A stretch of 64,000 nucleotides of DNA from the NCBI RefSeq assembly GCF_000346465.2, contig NC_034009.1, positions 44,732,240-44,796,239 on the forward strand, in the 5' to 3' direction. Every line of letters starts with the position of its first letter. Position 1 is the stretch's first letter. The position numbers and the translations under genes are program-made. This document shows positions 10,441 to 22,070 of this stretch, piece by piece. This DNA is from Prunus persica (Eukaryota > Streptophyta > Magnoliopsida > Rosales > Rosaceae). The notes beneath the pieces are model-generated. The model was not told where the DNA came from and made no database searches. It saw nothing but the letters and a program-made list of their open reading frames with translations.

Positions 10441-11877
10441 TCATGTAATGCTATTAACAAAGTTAACCAAGTTTCTAGTGGATGAACCAGACTCACTCCA
10501 AGCAGCCAAGGCCATCTCTCCCATTTTCCTGCTCCTTTCTCTAAGCTCTCTCCCTTTTTCCGACTCCATCAACTCCCTAACGCTTCTCTCCAATTCCTCC
10601 CTAAACACAAACCCGTCTTCCTCTCTCTGCTCCACAGCAAACGCCATTTCCATGTCCTTCACCAAAACACTCCTATTCAAATGCTGCTCTGCATAGAGCG
10701 GCCATGCCACCATTGGCACGCCGGCGATCACCGCTTCAAGCACCGAGTTCCAGCCACAATGCGTCACGAACCCACCCACTGATTCCTTCTTCAACACCGC
10801 CACCTGCGGCGCCCATGATTTCACTACCAAGCCCCTATCTTTGGTCCTCTCCAAGAACCCTTCTGGCAACAAACCCTCCAAATCAAAGTCATGTACTCCT
10901 TGGACCTGCTTGGTTTTCTCATCAAGGGGAGGCTTCTTCACCACCCACAAAAACCTCTGTCCACTCTTTTCCAACCCATCTGCTATCTCCTTCAATTGAG
11001 CCCCTGAGAATGATCCTATGCTTCCAAAACAGAGGAACACCACACTTCTACTTGGCTGCTGATCAAGCCAGGACAAACAATCTTCTGCCTCTGCAGAATC
11101 CCCAGATTCTTTTTCTTCAGCAATCAACGGCCCGATGTAGTAGACAGGAGGAGTGGGAGCATCAGGAACACAAAGACCTTCAGCAATGGCTTTGAGGACT
11201 GCAGGAGGCTCGAGCTCTTCAAACGTGTTGGCTATGATCCCATTAGATTTGGGAAGGTGGGTGCAGAAGTAGACCATGTCCCAATACGCAGGGTCGTCTC
11301 GGTCAAGCATTGGCTCAGGCATGTGGGGGGCATTCAGGGGAGACTTCAACCCGGGAAACTCCAAAACAGTCTCGGTCAGATCCTTGAAGCTCTTGGTAGT
11401 TTGTTCCCCGATTTTCGGAAAATACAGAAAAACCGCAAGAGCTGCAGCGCCAGAGGTGTAAAAGTAGTAGGTGGGAATGCCGAGTTCCTTCGCCATTGGC
11501 AGCGCAGAGGAGCAGAAGATGTCGATGATAAAAGCGCGAATGGCTGAAGATTTAGAGATCTCTTGGAGGGCAAGACGGACATGTGGATCATTCCGGCGAA
11601 TGAAATCGAACAATATGGCCTCGAAGCTGATGGGAATTAATGTAATTTTATTTTCAACGCGAGGAAATTGGTGGAAGGAGATGGAAGGATAGGCTCGGGA
11701 GATGCGCTGGATGTAGGCGGGGATGCTTGGAGTGTCAACCAAACTGCCACAAGTGTAGAGAATGGTAATGGAGAATTTTCTGGGGTAGCGATTGAGAATG
11801 AGCTTGCCTAGCTCAACCATGGAGATTATGTGTCCCATTCCTGGAGCTGCGTAGAGGACTATTGTGTCTTCTTCCAT
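10441..11877 (-). CDS. UGT88F-like family-1 glycosyltransferase (UGT-A), intact
   Basis: A single-exon protein of 478 residues, starting at the ATG in good context (GCCATGG) that aligns with the conserved N-terminus; the open frame extends 13 codons further upstream. The catalytic His16 lies in PGMGH and its likely Asp partner is Asp119 (AFIID). The plant PSPG box spans Trp355-Gln398, containing HCGWNS and ending EQ; the final Gln usually marks UDP-glucose preference. From knowledge of the family, the closest match is Rosaceae UGT88F (phloretin 2'-O-glucosyltransferase), so a cytosolic flavonoid/dihydrochalcone glucosyltransferase is likely, but the acceptor cannot be read from sequence. Its length equals that of UGT-C, and only scattered substitutions separate them. 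GDSL2 ends just 379 bp upstream. Confidence 0.95.
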   Translation of the reverse strand: MEEDTIVLYAAPGMGHIISMVELGKLILNRYPRKFSITILYTCGSLVDTPSIPAYIQRISRAYPSISFHQFPRVENKITLIPISFEAILFDFIRRNDPHVRLALQEISKSSAIRAFIIDIFCSSALPMAKELGIPTYYFYTSGAAALAVFLYFPKIGEQTTKSFKDLTETVLEFPGLKSPLNAPHMPEPMLDRDDPAYWDMVYFCTHLPKSNGIIANTFEELEPPAVLKAIAEGLCVPDAPTPPVYYIGPLIAEEKESGDSAEAEDCLSWLDQQPSRSVVFLCFGSIGSFSGAQLKEIADGLEKSGQRFLWVVKKPPLDEKTKQVQGVHDFDLEGLLPEGFLERTKDRGLVVKSWAPQVAVLKKESVGGFVTHCGWNSVLEAVIAGVPMVAWPLYAEQHLNRSVLVKDMEMAFAVEQREEDGFVFREELERSVRELMESEKGRELRERSRKMGEMALAAWSESGSSTRNLVNFVNSIT

Positions 11878-12256
11878 GGCTTTGGTTGGTTTGTGTTTCT
11901 GGTTTTCCCTTTTCATTGCTCAAAGCTTTTGAGGGAGAAGACGTTTTGAAATACTCTTCACTAAAAGTAGATGGAAATTCAAGTCTTAGGTGAAGCACGA
12001 GGCAAGGCACAGGTTGTACGCCATCATTTATCATGATCAAAAGAAAAAGGGAAATGGTTTTTTAATGGAATAACTAGGTTCTCACATGCATGAACAAGAG
12101 TCTTTGATGTGCATGTATTACATTTTCCACACTCAAACCAAGTTGTCAAATCGAAATGGATAGATTCCACATGGTAGAATAAAACCATGAAAATGACTAG
12201 AAATATCATAAGTTTTCTATGGGCCGAGAAATATCATAAGTTTTCTCTCAAGTTTT
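11878..12256 (-). promoter_or_regulatory. Short spacer: UGT-A promoter plus GDSL2 3' flank
   Basis: Only 379 bp separate the GDSL2 stop from the UGT-A start on the same strand, so the UGT promoter must share this space with the GDSL2 3' UTR and terminator. The part nearest UGT-A is conserved upstream of UGT-C (26335-26713) and again, without any UGT, at 48682-49027. That marks it as part of the duplicated unit. No specific factor site is claimed. Confidence 0.55.
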
Positions 12257-14064
12257 CTATGGGCTGCTTTTAATGTTAAGAGTGGCAAGCTTCTGTATGT
12301 TCATGGGATAAACCTGGCTAAGGTCCCCATTGAAAGCTTTCCTCCCAATTATGATGTTGGCTGCTGCTGTTGGGTGGAAAGCATCCCAGAATATGTACTG
12401 GTCTCGATTCGGGCATGGTGTTTGGAGTGGAAGACATGTAATTTGGCCTCTGTTGCGCCCAATGCCACAGCATCCACGATTTGCAACAGTGAATCCTAGA
12501 AATAAAATTGCAAACGGGTTGAGACATGGTCAACAAAGACAAAATCTAAAGTTCTATTTCAGTGAAGAATGACTTGAAGTTAAATAGTAGCCAGGCATTT
12601 ACCATAAGATCTGGCATTGTTGACGATGTCTTCGAATATTCGAGCAATGTCAATGTAAATGAACTTTGCGCCTGGCAAGTTGGTGTTAAGTTTGTTGATC
12701 ATTGTCTTCACATTTGCATTAAACGGTAGAACAAGGCGATTCACTTCCTCATTGCACCTTCCACTTGGACTCTGGGCCAAGATACTTGGAATGCAGCCCA
12801 TTCTCCCTAATCCAGCAACAACAAACTTTCGAGCACCAAGATTATAGAGTCTCTGTAACATGTCACATACAGTAGGATGTTAACTTAGGTAACTTACAGA
12901 GTCTATCACATGTGATCAAGTCATGGAAAATGCGCGCCTACAGGTGAGCCCATGAATAGAAGTTCTTACAGTGAGTTGCTGGGTGTATTGTTGAGTCAAA
13001 AGATCAGCAAATTGTGGAGCATTGTACTGAGTTCTTGTGGGATAGTTGGGCATAAGATAATTGTTTAGGTAGTCATTGCTGCCCATTCCAACAAAGAAGA
13101 TGCAGTCTGCAATTGCCCCGGCCACGTCATCTGCCCCGAGATTGTCTGTAATCTGATCAAGGGTACTCTGGAAGTTCCTTATTTGTTCACCAAAAGGTAT
13201 TCTTCCCACCTGACACCAAAACAATTGTTACCAAACAGTGGAACATTGAAACACATGCTTCTGGTTAATTGTAGGCTGTATAGTTTAGATATGTTGGAAC
13301 ATGGCAAAAGATTGAACTTGTGTTATGTAAAGCACTAAGGCTTCTGCTAATCCATTTAAAATCAAATTCCTCAGTTAAAAATTTCAGGAAAAATAAAATA
13401 AAATAAATTTTGTGGATGAAGTAGTTAATTATAATTACAAAGTTTCTGCCAGTGATATCAAGGATTCCAGCTGCTGCAGATGCATAATTGACTCCATGAA
13501 GCACTTGGTCTCCAGAAGCTTCAGAAAAAGGAGGAATCAAGGGAAGTCCTAGCAGTTCAGCTGCATATTGAATATTATATTTATGTTAAAATAATATACA
13601 TCAAAATCACTTGGAAAACCCAAGAGAAACAAATTTCTTTTTAAAAAAATTATATTTTTTATAAATAAAAAAACACCAATGTTGAAATATTGCCATGATT
13701 TATATCCAAATTGGGAATGAAAAGGCCCCCTTTATATGTAAAAATGGTAGGACAGGTGGGTCCATGCCATAGCAGAGAGACAAATTCTATCTTTCTCGTA
13801 CAGAGCATACCAACATTACCAAAGGGTAACCCATAATATATCTACAAATTAAGGATGGCTTTCAGATCACTTAATTTATGTTTAATTAAAGACCCAATTT
13901 TAAAAAATAAAGAACCAATTTACCAACCCAAGATGTTTCTTGCTCCCACACATAAAAAGATTAAAATATATACATAAACTTTGTGACTTAAATTCAATCA
14001 TAATACACTGAAATACTGATCTCACAGCAAAACATATTACACTACAAAATCAAAGAAGAGGATC

Positions 14065-14124
<60 letters not shown>

Positions 14125-14441
14125 ATTTCATCAACCATGGTGTAACCATTGGAAAAACGACCGGTAGGGCCACCATTGAAATCAATGCCATAGGGGAAAT
14201 AGTTAGCCTTGGCAAATGATGGGATGTTGTTGTTGTTGCCATTGTCAATCAAAGAGTCTCCAAACACAAACATGGCAGGCACCATTTCTGCGCTCCTCCC
14301 ACCACCACCCACTTGACCTTGTGGTGCTGCTGCTGCTGCAGCCGCTGATGAAAAGTTCACATCTTGGCCCCAAACCGCCCCACCCAGCACCATCAACCAG
14401 AAAACCACCAAAGAAAAAACCCTAATTGGGGCCTTGGCCAT
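12257..14441 (-). CDS. GDSL esterase/lipase (GDSL2), five exons, intact
   Basis: Minus-strand exons 14441-14123, 13560-13439, 13209-12970, 12852-12603 and 12495-12257 join in frame (phases 1,0,0,1, identical to the 7032 gene) to 389 residues. The start is chosen at MAKAPIRVF because it opens a hydrophobic signal sequence (about residues 7-25). An Ala run and QGQVGGGG spacer (residues 33-48) precede the catalytic domain. Catalytic motifs are FGDSLIDNGNNN (Ser63), GMGSNDYLNNY (Asn192) and FWDAFHPTAA (Asp348, His351). It is predicted to be a secreted lipase/esterase with unknown substrate. The intron 1 donor is G|GTCTCTCT, directly continuous with a long dinucleotide repeat, which may weaken splicing. 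The Ala/Gly-rich insert is absent from the 7032 paralogue. Confidence 0.93.
14068..14121. repeat. (GA)n microsatellite at the GDSL2 intron 1 donor
   Basis: About 27 uninterrupted AG units end directly at the intron 1 5' splice site of GDSL2. On the transcribed strand the intron therefore begins GTCTCTCTCT. The GDSL-B pseudogene copy has only a short GAGAG at this point. Confidence 0.95.
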
Positions 14442-16548
14442 GAATGAATTAATGTGTTTTGCTTGTTTTGAGATGATGAATATGTGGGAGAAAGTGAGAG
14501 AGCCACCTGTGTTGATAATGAATGAGGTTTTTGAGTATTGGCAAGAGCATGCAAGGGATGATTTAATAGGCGAGGCAAGGCGGTGGTTGTGAATGGAATA
14601 AATGTTTTCACCTGTTATCTTACGTGCAGGAATTGAAGTAAAGAGTCCATTTTTGTTCAAGGATAAATAAGAGTTTACTTTCCCAGCATTGTTCTGCATG
14701 CAGCTTCAAATTCCCTCGCTATTTTATTTTATTTTTTCCGTCTTTGGTTACAAACGGGGCCCGAGGCCGAAGCAAAACCAATAGGCACAAGAGACTAAAG
14801 TTCAAGGTAGTTTGCTTTTATCACATGGTAATAGTTATTACGATGCTTCTTTCAAAAAAATAATAATAATAAATAAATAAATATATATATATATATAGTT
14901 AGTAATTATGATGCTGCGAATGGGGTGCCCAGTGAAAAAGGTTATCAACTTGCACAAGACCTTAAGTTCAAATTTTTATGGCATCTTAGTTATATGTGTG
15001 TGAGAAATCCCCTCTCCTTAGTTATATGTGTGTGAGAAATAATTATTACAATACTATCTCTAGTCTTTTGGTAAGAGCATTAGCAATGCATTCCCTAACC
15101 CACATCAGACAAAAATTCAAATTAATTTGTTTTTTTTTTGTTGATATTTTATTTATTTTTTGCCAAAGGGGAGGGGAACACATAGTTACAATAAGTTTTT
15201 GAAGTCATAACCACTTGGGAACGCACCAAAGATCTGGATCGATCCAACTAACGACTCATTAGTCAAAGTAATTTGCTTTTACCAATTATTCCGATGCTCT
15301 CTCTAGTTTTTTATAGTTTGGTAAACGACGTAAGTTCAAGGCAGGCAGAGTTAGGTTCAAACCACCACTCTTGGAACCCAATATGTAAAGACACCTAGAC
15401 CTAGCTGCCATTTTAGAGTTTTAGGAACTTGAATGAAGTTATGGCAAAGACACCTAGACCTAGCTGCCATTTTAGAGTTTTAGGAACTTCAATGAAGTTA
15501 TGGGAAAAAGGACTGGTTAGCAAATACACTTCATTTGCTATGACCTAGCTCACAGCAAAGTATTAAAAGATTTCCAAATATAGTAGCATGCTTAATGTTG
15601 GTGGAGCCAACATGCCCTTTTATTAATGTTCTTGTTTTGGACTTAAACCTTTCAATACATTTCTATCGTTTGGCCCAAAGAAAAAAAAAAAAAAAACCAC
15701 CAAAATAAGAGAGAAGAAAAAGGTAAAATCTACGAGCTACTTCCAACAACTATGATAAATGAAGGCAATACATTTAAATTATAAAAGTTTAATTATTGAA
15801 GGAATTATAAAGTTTTGAACCTGGTTCTACTACTATAATATTCATTTGCATAATTTGTTAAAGATAAAATAAATTCAAAGACTTCTTTTTCTCAACTTTG
15901 AGCTATTTCAATTTCAACATATTTTTTCTTATAATTTTTTTCTTTAATAAAATAGAATGATAACCACTATATATGACACTCAGCTTTACCAGATAAAAGC
16001 ATAGTGTTTACAGACTGAGAATACATAAATGTGATGTGTTACATTTTCCACACTCAAACAAATTAAGAATATATAAAGTAAAATCAAAACGAATGGAGCC
16101 AAATGGTAAAGTAGATAGGAAGCACCCAACTTTAATTGCTAGAAATATATGGAAGGTTCAATAATTTCTAATGGTTGCTTTTTTTTTTTCTTTCGAAAAT
16201 AAGCGATAGTATATTATTGATGAACAAACAAAAGTACAAAGTAACTATGTGCCGAATATGGGTAAATATTTTTCAGTGACCAAATAGTTGGGTAAAGGGC
16301 AAAGACATTTACTTAAATGCTGAAAATGAAAATAAAGTAATTTGTATACTTAGAGTGCACCACCATCAGCTAAACAAATGGGCCATTTGAAGCACCTATA
16401 ATGGTTTTTCTGGCGAAGGAAGGTGCAACTGCACCTCCTTACGCATTTAGTGAAAAAATTTTAAACACAATAAGATGGACAAGAAGATGCACCCTTGGTA
16501 TTTTCCTTTATTTTTTTATTCACCAAGTGCAAAGTGCAAATACATAAC
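14442..16548. other. Duplicated spacer upstream of GDSL2, down to the UGT-B pseudogene
   Basis: No gene. The first 260 bp are the GDSL2 promoter/leader. Beyond that the sequence is AT-rich and matches, with indels, the spacer at 22512-24897, showing the two spacers arose by duplication. It contains a module also present at 28020-28150, 34435-34570 (inverted) and 49317-49426 (the 'gcaataca...ttgaacctggttctact' block). Near 16140-16250 lies one arm of the sequence that forms hairpins at 29366 and 33292. Confidence 0.6.
15387..15504. repeat. Two-copy 59-bp tandem duplication
   Basis: A 59-bp unit beginning 'aaagacacctagacctag' occurs twice in a row with one or two differences. The homologous spacer near 24065 has only the start of one copy, so the duplication is local and younger than the spacer duplication. 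Confidence 0.9.
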
Positions 16549-17835
16549 TTATGCAATGCTATTAACAAAGTTAACGAAGTTTCTAGTGGATGAACCAGAC
16601 TCACTCCAAGCCGCCAAAGCTATCTCTCCCATTTTCCTGCTCCTTTCTCTAAGCTCTTCCCCTTTTTCCGACTCCATCAACTCCCTAACGCTTCTCTCCA
16701 ATTCATCCCCCAACACAAACCATCTTCCTCTCTCTGCTTCACAGCAATTGCCATTTCCATGTCCTTCACCAAAATACTTTTATTCAAATGCTGCTTTGCA
16801 TAGAGTGACCATGCCACCATCGGCACGCCGGCAATCACCGCTTCAAGCACCGAGTTCCACCTACAATGCCTCACGAACCTGCCCACGGATTCCTTCTTCA
16901 ACACCGCCACTTGCGGCGCCCATGACTTCACCACCAAGCCTTCATCTTAGGTCCTCTCCAAGAACCCTTATGGCCACAAACCTTCCAACTCAAAGTCATG
17001 TACTCCTTGGACCTGCTTGGTTTTCTCATCAAGGGGAAGCTTCTTCATCACCCACAAAAACCTCTGTCCACTCTTTTCCAACCCATCTGTTATCTCTTTC
17101 AATTGAGCCCCTGAGAATGATCCTCTGCTTCCAAAACAGAGAAACACCACACTTCTACTTGGCTGCTGATCAAGCCATGACAAACAATCTTCTGCATCTG
17201 CAGAATCCCCAAATTCTTTTTCTTCAGAAATCAATAGCCCGATGTAGTAGACATGAGGAGTGGGAGCATTAGGAACACAAAGACCTCCAACAATGGCTTT
17301 GAGGACTGCAGGAGGCTCGAGCTCTTCAAACGTGTTGGCTATGATCCCATTAGATTTGGGAAGGTGGGTGCAGAAGTAGACCATGTCCCAATAAGCAGGG
17401 TCATCTCGGTCAAGCATTGGCTCAGGCATGTGAGGGGCATTCAGGGGGGACTTCAACCCGGGAAACTCTAAAACAGTCTCGGTCAAATCCTTGAAGCTAT
17501 TGGTGGTTTGTTCCCCGATTTTCGGAAAGTACAGAAAAACCGCAAAAGCTGCAGCTCCAGAGGTGTAAAAGTCGTAGGTGGGAATGCCGAGTTCCTTCAC
17601 CATTGGCAGCGCAGAGGAGCAGAAGATGTCGATGATAAAAGCACGAATGGCTGAAGATTTAGAGATCTCTTGGAGGGCAAGGCAGACATAAGGATCATTC
17701 CGGCGAATGAAATCAGACGCTATGACCACGACACTGATGGGAATTAATGTAATTTTATTTTCAACGCGAGGAAATTGGTGGAAGGAGATGGAAGGATAGG
17801 CTCGGGAGATGCGCTGGATGTAGGCGGGGATGCTT
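16549..17835 (-). pseudogene. UGT-B: UGT88F-like pseudogene missing its first 50 codons
   Basis: Minus-strand sequence is collinear with UGT-A from about residue 51 ([10 protein letters not shown]) to the stop at 16549-16551. The N-terminus, including the catalytic His16 motif, is gone; at 17835/17836 it changes abruptly into a copia retrotransposon 3' end. There is a stop inside the LLPEGF region, another before the GLVVKSW region, and a frameshift after the PSPG box. In the PSPG, HCGWNS has become HCRWNS. It cannot make an active enzyme. Confidence 0.93.
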
Positions 17836-18219
17836 GAAATTGATTGTCACGTTGTAAGAGACAAACTGCAAGCTGGTGTAATTTCTCCTTCCTAGAAGAT
17901 GAGCTGGCAGATATATTTACGCAGGCTTTGGAAGGAGATGCCTTCAATTACTTAAGTGGCGAGTTGGAACTTCACAACATTCAATCTCCAATTGGAGGGA
18001 GAGTGTTGGAAATCAAATCTTATAATTGAAGAATTATAAATATTGTAATTGTCTTTCTTGTATTAGACCTCCAAAATTTATGGGTCAAACCTGGATTGTA
18101 ACCTTAATTAGGAATTATGCTAGAATAGGAGATTGTAAACCTAGTATATAAAGGATAGTTTTATGTACAACAAGATATCAATAACACAACATATTATTCC
18201 ATCTCCTTTATTCTTTACA
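17836..18219 (+). mobile_element. copia 3' remnant (RNase H end, PPT, LTR) fused to UGT-B
   Basis: On the plus strand the frame reads [16 protein letters not shown], the conserved end of copia RNase H. A decayed tail (DELADIFTQAL) follows, then a purine tract (GGAGGGAGAG), then an LTR from 18004 (TGTTGGAAAT) to 18219 (TTCTTTACA), 216 bp. The 5' part is missing at the UGT junction. The same remnant, at the same junction, lies at 31889-32279. Confidence 0.88.
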
Positions 18220-18289
18220 AACCTTTAACTCCTTATATGAATAAGTCATTTCTTCTTAAAGTTATGTCAAAATTTCACATTTTATTGAA

Positions 18290-18375
18290 TTATTTTTTTA
18301 TATTAAGGGATTCGAACTCGAGTGCAAAGTGAAAAGCACATTCGCTCAAATCAACTTAACTAAGCTCATATCTGC
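18290..18375 (-). mobile_element. SINE copy, antisense
   Basis: Read on the minus strand it has GAGCTTAGTTAAGTTG followed by GCACTCGAGTTCGAATCC, matching the A-box/B-box arrangement of the 8920 SINE. The ends are approximate and no target duplication was defined. Confidence 0.6.
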
Positions 18376-19827
18376 GTGAATTTAGTTATTCTAAATAGTG
18401 AAAAAACATAAAATGGGACGATACATCATATTGCGTACACACAACTCTCACAATACCACTCATGAAAAATATTGATAATTGATTGTGTAATTCAATAAAG
18501 GGACAACAAAACTACCTTAACTTTCAAAAGATCAGAAAATTGTGGGGCATTGAACTGAGTTCTTTTGGGATAGTTGGGCCTAATATAATTGTTTAGGTAG
18601 TCATTGTTGCCCATTCCAACAAAGAAGATGCAGTTAATCGCCTGGGCCACGTCATCTGCCCCGAGATTGTCTGTAATCTGATCAAGGGTACTCTGGAAGT
18701 TGCTTATTTGTTCACCAAAAGGTATTCTTCCCACCTGACACCAAAACAATTGTTACCAAACAGTGGAATATTGAAACACATGCTTGTGGTTGCAGGCTGT
18801 ATAGTTTAGATATCTTGGAACATGGCAAAAGATTGAACTTGTGTTATGTAAGGCACTTAGGCTCCTGCTCTAATCCATTTAAATTCAAATTCCTCAACTA
18901 AAAATATCAGGAAAAATAAAATAAAATAAATTTTGTGGATGAAGTGGTTAATTAATTACAAAGTTTGTGCCAGTGATATCAAGGATTCCAGCTGCAGCAG
19001 ATGCATAATTGACTCCATGAAGCACTTGGTCTCCAGAAGCTTCAGAAAAAGGAGGAATCAAGGGAAGTCCTAGCAGTTCAGCTTCATATTTATGTTAAAA
19101 TAATGTACATCAAAATATCTTGGAACACCCAAGAGAAACAAATTTCTTTTTAAAAAAAAAATTATATATTTTAAAAATACAAAAACACCAATGTTGAAAT
19201 ATTGCCTTGATTTATATCCAAATTGGGAATGAAAAGGCCCACCTTTATATGTAAAAATGGTGGGCCATAGCAGAGAGACAAATTCCATCTTTCTCATACA
19301 GACTACAGCACATACCAACATTACCAAAGGGTAATCAATAATATATCTACAAATTAAGGATGGCTTTCAAATCACTTAATTTATGTTTAATTAAAGACCC
19401 GATTTTAAAAAATAAATAATAAATATTGTTTTACCAACCCAAGATGTTTCTTGCTCCCACACATAAAAAGATTAAAGGGTTAACTGGTGATTTGCCCACT
19501 GAATTTGTATTTAACTTTCAATTAACTCCCTATTCTTTTTTTAAGAAAATTAAGGATATGAACCTTCTTTTTTCCTCCAATTTCTCCCATACCATCTAAT
19601 CCTCAACATTTCATCCAATTTTCAATTAAATCATTTTTAGAAAAATAGTTTTTTGGAAAAAAATTGAAGAAAAAGAGGAAAATTGACCAAAAAAGAAGAA
19701 GAATAAAAAGACACTAAACTGCTTTTGAATCTTGATCTGCAATTCTTAACATTGTTCTTCCCGCATTTTCTGACATTTCTTTCTTTCTAAATAAAAAAAT
19801 CCATATTTTTGTTGTTGATAATTTCAG

Positions 19828-19930
19828 CCCAGTAAGCAGATAGAGGATGCCAAGCTTTGCAAGCGATTTCCAAACAACATTGCAAGAATTCCAGAAAGTT
19901 CAGCAGCTCGCCTCTGAGCGCGTGTCTCTC
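19828..19930 (+). pseudogene. Captured exon fragment of a SYP2-type syntaxin (Qa-SNARE)
   Basis: An intron acceptor (AATTTCAG|CCC) is followed by coding-like sequence reading PSKQIEDAKL and, one frame over after an extra T, SDFQTTLQEFQKVQQLASER. This resembles the segment of plant vacuolar/prevacuolar syntaxins (SYP22/VAM3 group) between the N-terminal helices and the SNARE motif. It is broken by the frameshift and cut at 19930 by the nested LTR element. The family match is from memory and needs a search. Confidence 0.7.
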
Positions 19931-21338
19931 TGATGGGGATCGGGATCCAGACATAGGTCACCAACCACATATACGAGCACCGAAATCTAGGGCTAGTACA
20001 AACTCACATATATCGTAGTAAATCCATGCCACAAATAAACTATTTTATTAATAATCAACATCCACCCCCTACAACTATTATATTAGCTTTATTTATAGGC
20101 TTTACAAGACTTGGGCACCAAGGCTACTTGGTCCAAAAGTAAACTAATTAATTTATAAAATCACACATAAATAATAAAAGATATCCTAAAACTACCTAAA
20201 TAAGAAAATAACAGTATATCATGAAATAACTAATTAAATGCTAATATCTATCTTGATCCACTCCTATGCTCCTGCATCTGACTCCCATGGTTGGAAAGAA
20301 TTCGTCCTCGAATTCAAGCCTTTGATTGAGGAAAATCCAAATAGAATCTTCAATTGCTTCATATTAATTTTGGATCTTTTAGCATCCAATTGAAACCTTC
20401 CTTTCCAAATAAAAAGATATTTGGAATATTTCATTCTTCTTGGCTTCTTCTTACTCCCTCTAACAATGCAAATGTTTCTCTCTAGAATCTTCAACTGATT
20501 GAAAAAATCAACCAGAGTTTTGGCAACCTTCCAAGTGAAAATATGAATGCCCATAAAATAAATAATATATTCGAAAGTTTTCTCAATTCTCATCTCTTCA
20601 CTGTTCTTGTCAATAAATTGCTTATCAAAATTGCTTTGAACACCCAAACAATTTTCACTGCAATTTTCACAGTTGCAAGGATCAAATATTGGAGGTAAAT
20701 CCAAATTTAATAACTTTGATGAATAACAAGATGCACCAAAATTACCAAATTCATTTATATCTTCAAAGACACAATAAGAATAACCGTGCCCCTCTTCACT
20801 TGACTCACACACACATCCCTCCCCGTCAAAACTCTTACCTATCTGGGTTCAAGCTTCAATGCGAGCAATGCGTTCTGTAAGTTGCCGTAGCATCCTCCTA
20901 AGTTCCTCCATGTCATTGTAGTTGTTAACACGACCCTCCATCCAAAAACCTCCCCAATAAAGCAGATCTTGAGCCATAGCTCTGATACCAATTGATGGGG
21001 ATCGGGATCCAGACATAGGTCACCAACCACATACACGAGCACCGAAATCTAGGGCTAGTGCAAACTCACATATATCGTAGCAAATCCATGCCACAAATAG
21101 ATTATTTTATTAATCATCAACATCCACCCCCTACGACTATTACATTAGCCTTATTTATAAGCTTTACAAGACTTGGGCACCAAGGCTACTTGGTCCAAAA
21201 GTAAACTAATTAATTTATAAAATCACACATAAATAATAAAAGATATCCTAAAACTACCTAAATAAAAAAATAACAATATATCATGAAATAACTAATTAAA
21301 TGCTAATATCTATCTTGATCTACTCCTATGCTCCTGCA
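19931..21338 (-). mobile_element. Short non-autonomous LTR retrotransposon (1.4 kb), minus orientation
   Basis: Near-identical direct repeats at 19931-20275 and 20993-21338 (TGATGGGG...CCTGCA on the plus strand) are its LTRs. Next to the right LTR, 'gctctgatacca' is the complement of the tRNA-Met primer site TGGTATCAGAGC, so the 5' LTR is the right-hand one. The 717-bp interior has no pol domains. Its minus strand has a frame of about 180 codons (20264-20812) with a Cys cluster (CNCENCSENC) and no family I can name. It is flanked by TCTCTC on both sides, inside a CT run. Confidence 0.9.
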
Positions 21339-22039
21339 TCTCTCTCTCACACACACACAAAACACTCTGAGAATCTGAAATTGTGAAGAGTATGTTGGCA
21401 ACGTTCAGGACAATTCCCTAGATCGAATGAGACTGCTCACATGTCTCCCTTTTCAATTCATCAATATTTGGTGAAAACTTAAACTTGGAGCAGCTCACCA
21501 AATAATTTGTTGAACACCATTCGACCATACTTCCTAGAGTAAGGATCGGCTGTATATATGTATATAATAGGGCTTGTAATCCTTTGCCAACACACCACCG
21601 GCACTGCTAGGATTCCCAACTCCACTACTAGGATTCAACCCCCTTCCCCAGCTCTATCTCCTCCATGAACCCCATCAACCCTAAATCCCCCCCGCTTCCT
21701 CCCATCCCCACGCGAGATCCACCCCCAGCCCTTGCCCCCAAGACCCAGACCCATCCCATTCCCCAGCCCCACGTGAGCATGCACAGAGAGAGAGAGAGAG
21801 ATAATTGCAATTTTCTGTTTTTTATTTTATTTTTAATTTTTAATGTACAAAATGACTATTTTGCTCTCATTTTTAACGGCAAATTAGATGAAATGTTGTG
21901 GATTTAAACGGAGAGGGGAAATTAGTGGGAAAAAAAAAAGTTTAAGTCCTTAATTTTCTATTAAAAAAAAAGTATAGGGGTCAATTGAAACTAAAGTACA
22001 AATTCAAGGGGCAAAACATCAGTATACTCAAAGATTAAA

Positions 22040-22070
<31 letters not shown>

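Larger units (their letters stand above)
19477..22029. mobile_element. Mutator-like TIR element carrying a gene fragment (Pack-MULE), with nested LTR element
   Basis: Terminal inverted repeats of about 80 bp (left from GGGTTAACTGGTGATTTGC; right end ...CATCAGTATACTC) are recognisable with scattered mismatches. A 10-bp target duplication, AAAGATTAAA, flanks it at 19467-19476 and 22030-22039. The paralogous GDSL2 intron (near 13950) shows the same site empty, with one AAAGATTAAA. There is no transposase; the interior instead contains a host exon fragment (19828-19930) and other non-repeat-like sequence (21400-21770). An LTR element is nested at 19931-21338. Confidence 0.85.

Noticed and set aside
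10704..11195. Long plus-strand open frames opposite UGT-A (also 16475-17272 opposite UGT-B, 25098-25562 opposite UGT-C)
   Set aside because: They are antisense shadows of the GC-richer UGT coding sequence, with low-complexity Ser/Pro/Thr translation; they exist only where UGT sequence exists.
14442..14699. Upstream extension of the GDSL2 frame to an ATG at 14699
   Set aside because: The extension would bury the signal peptide that starts at 14441; no family member has it. It is probably the 5' leader.
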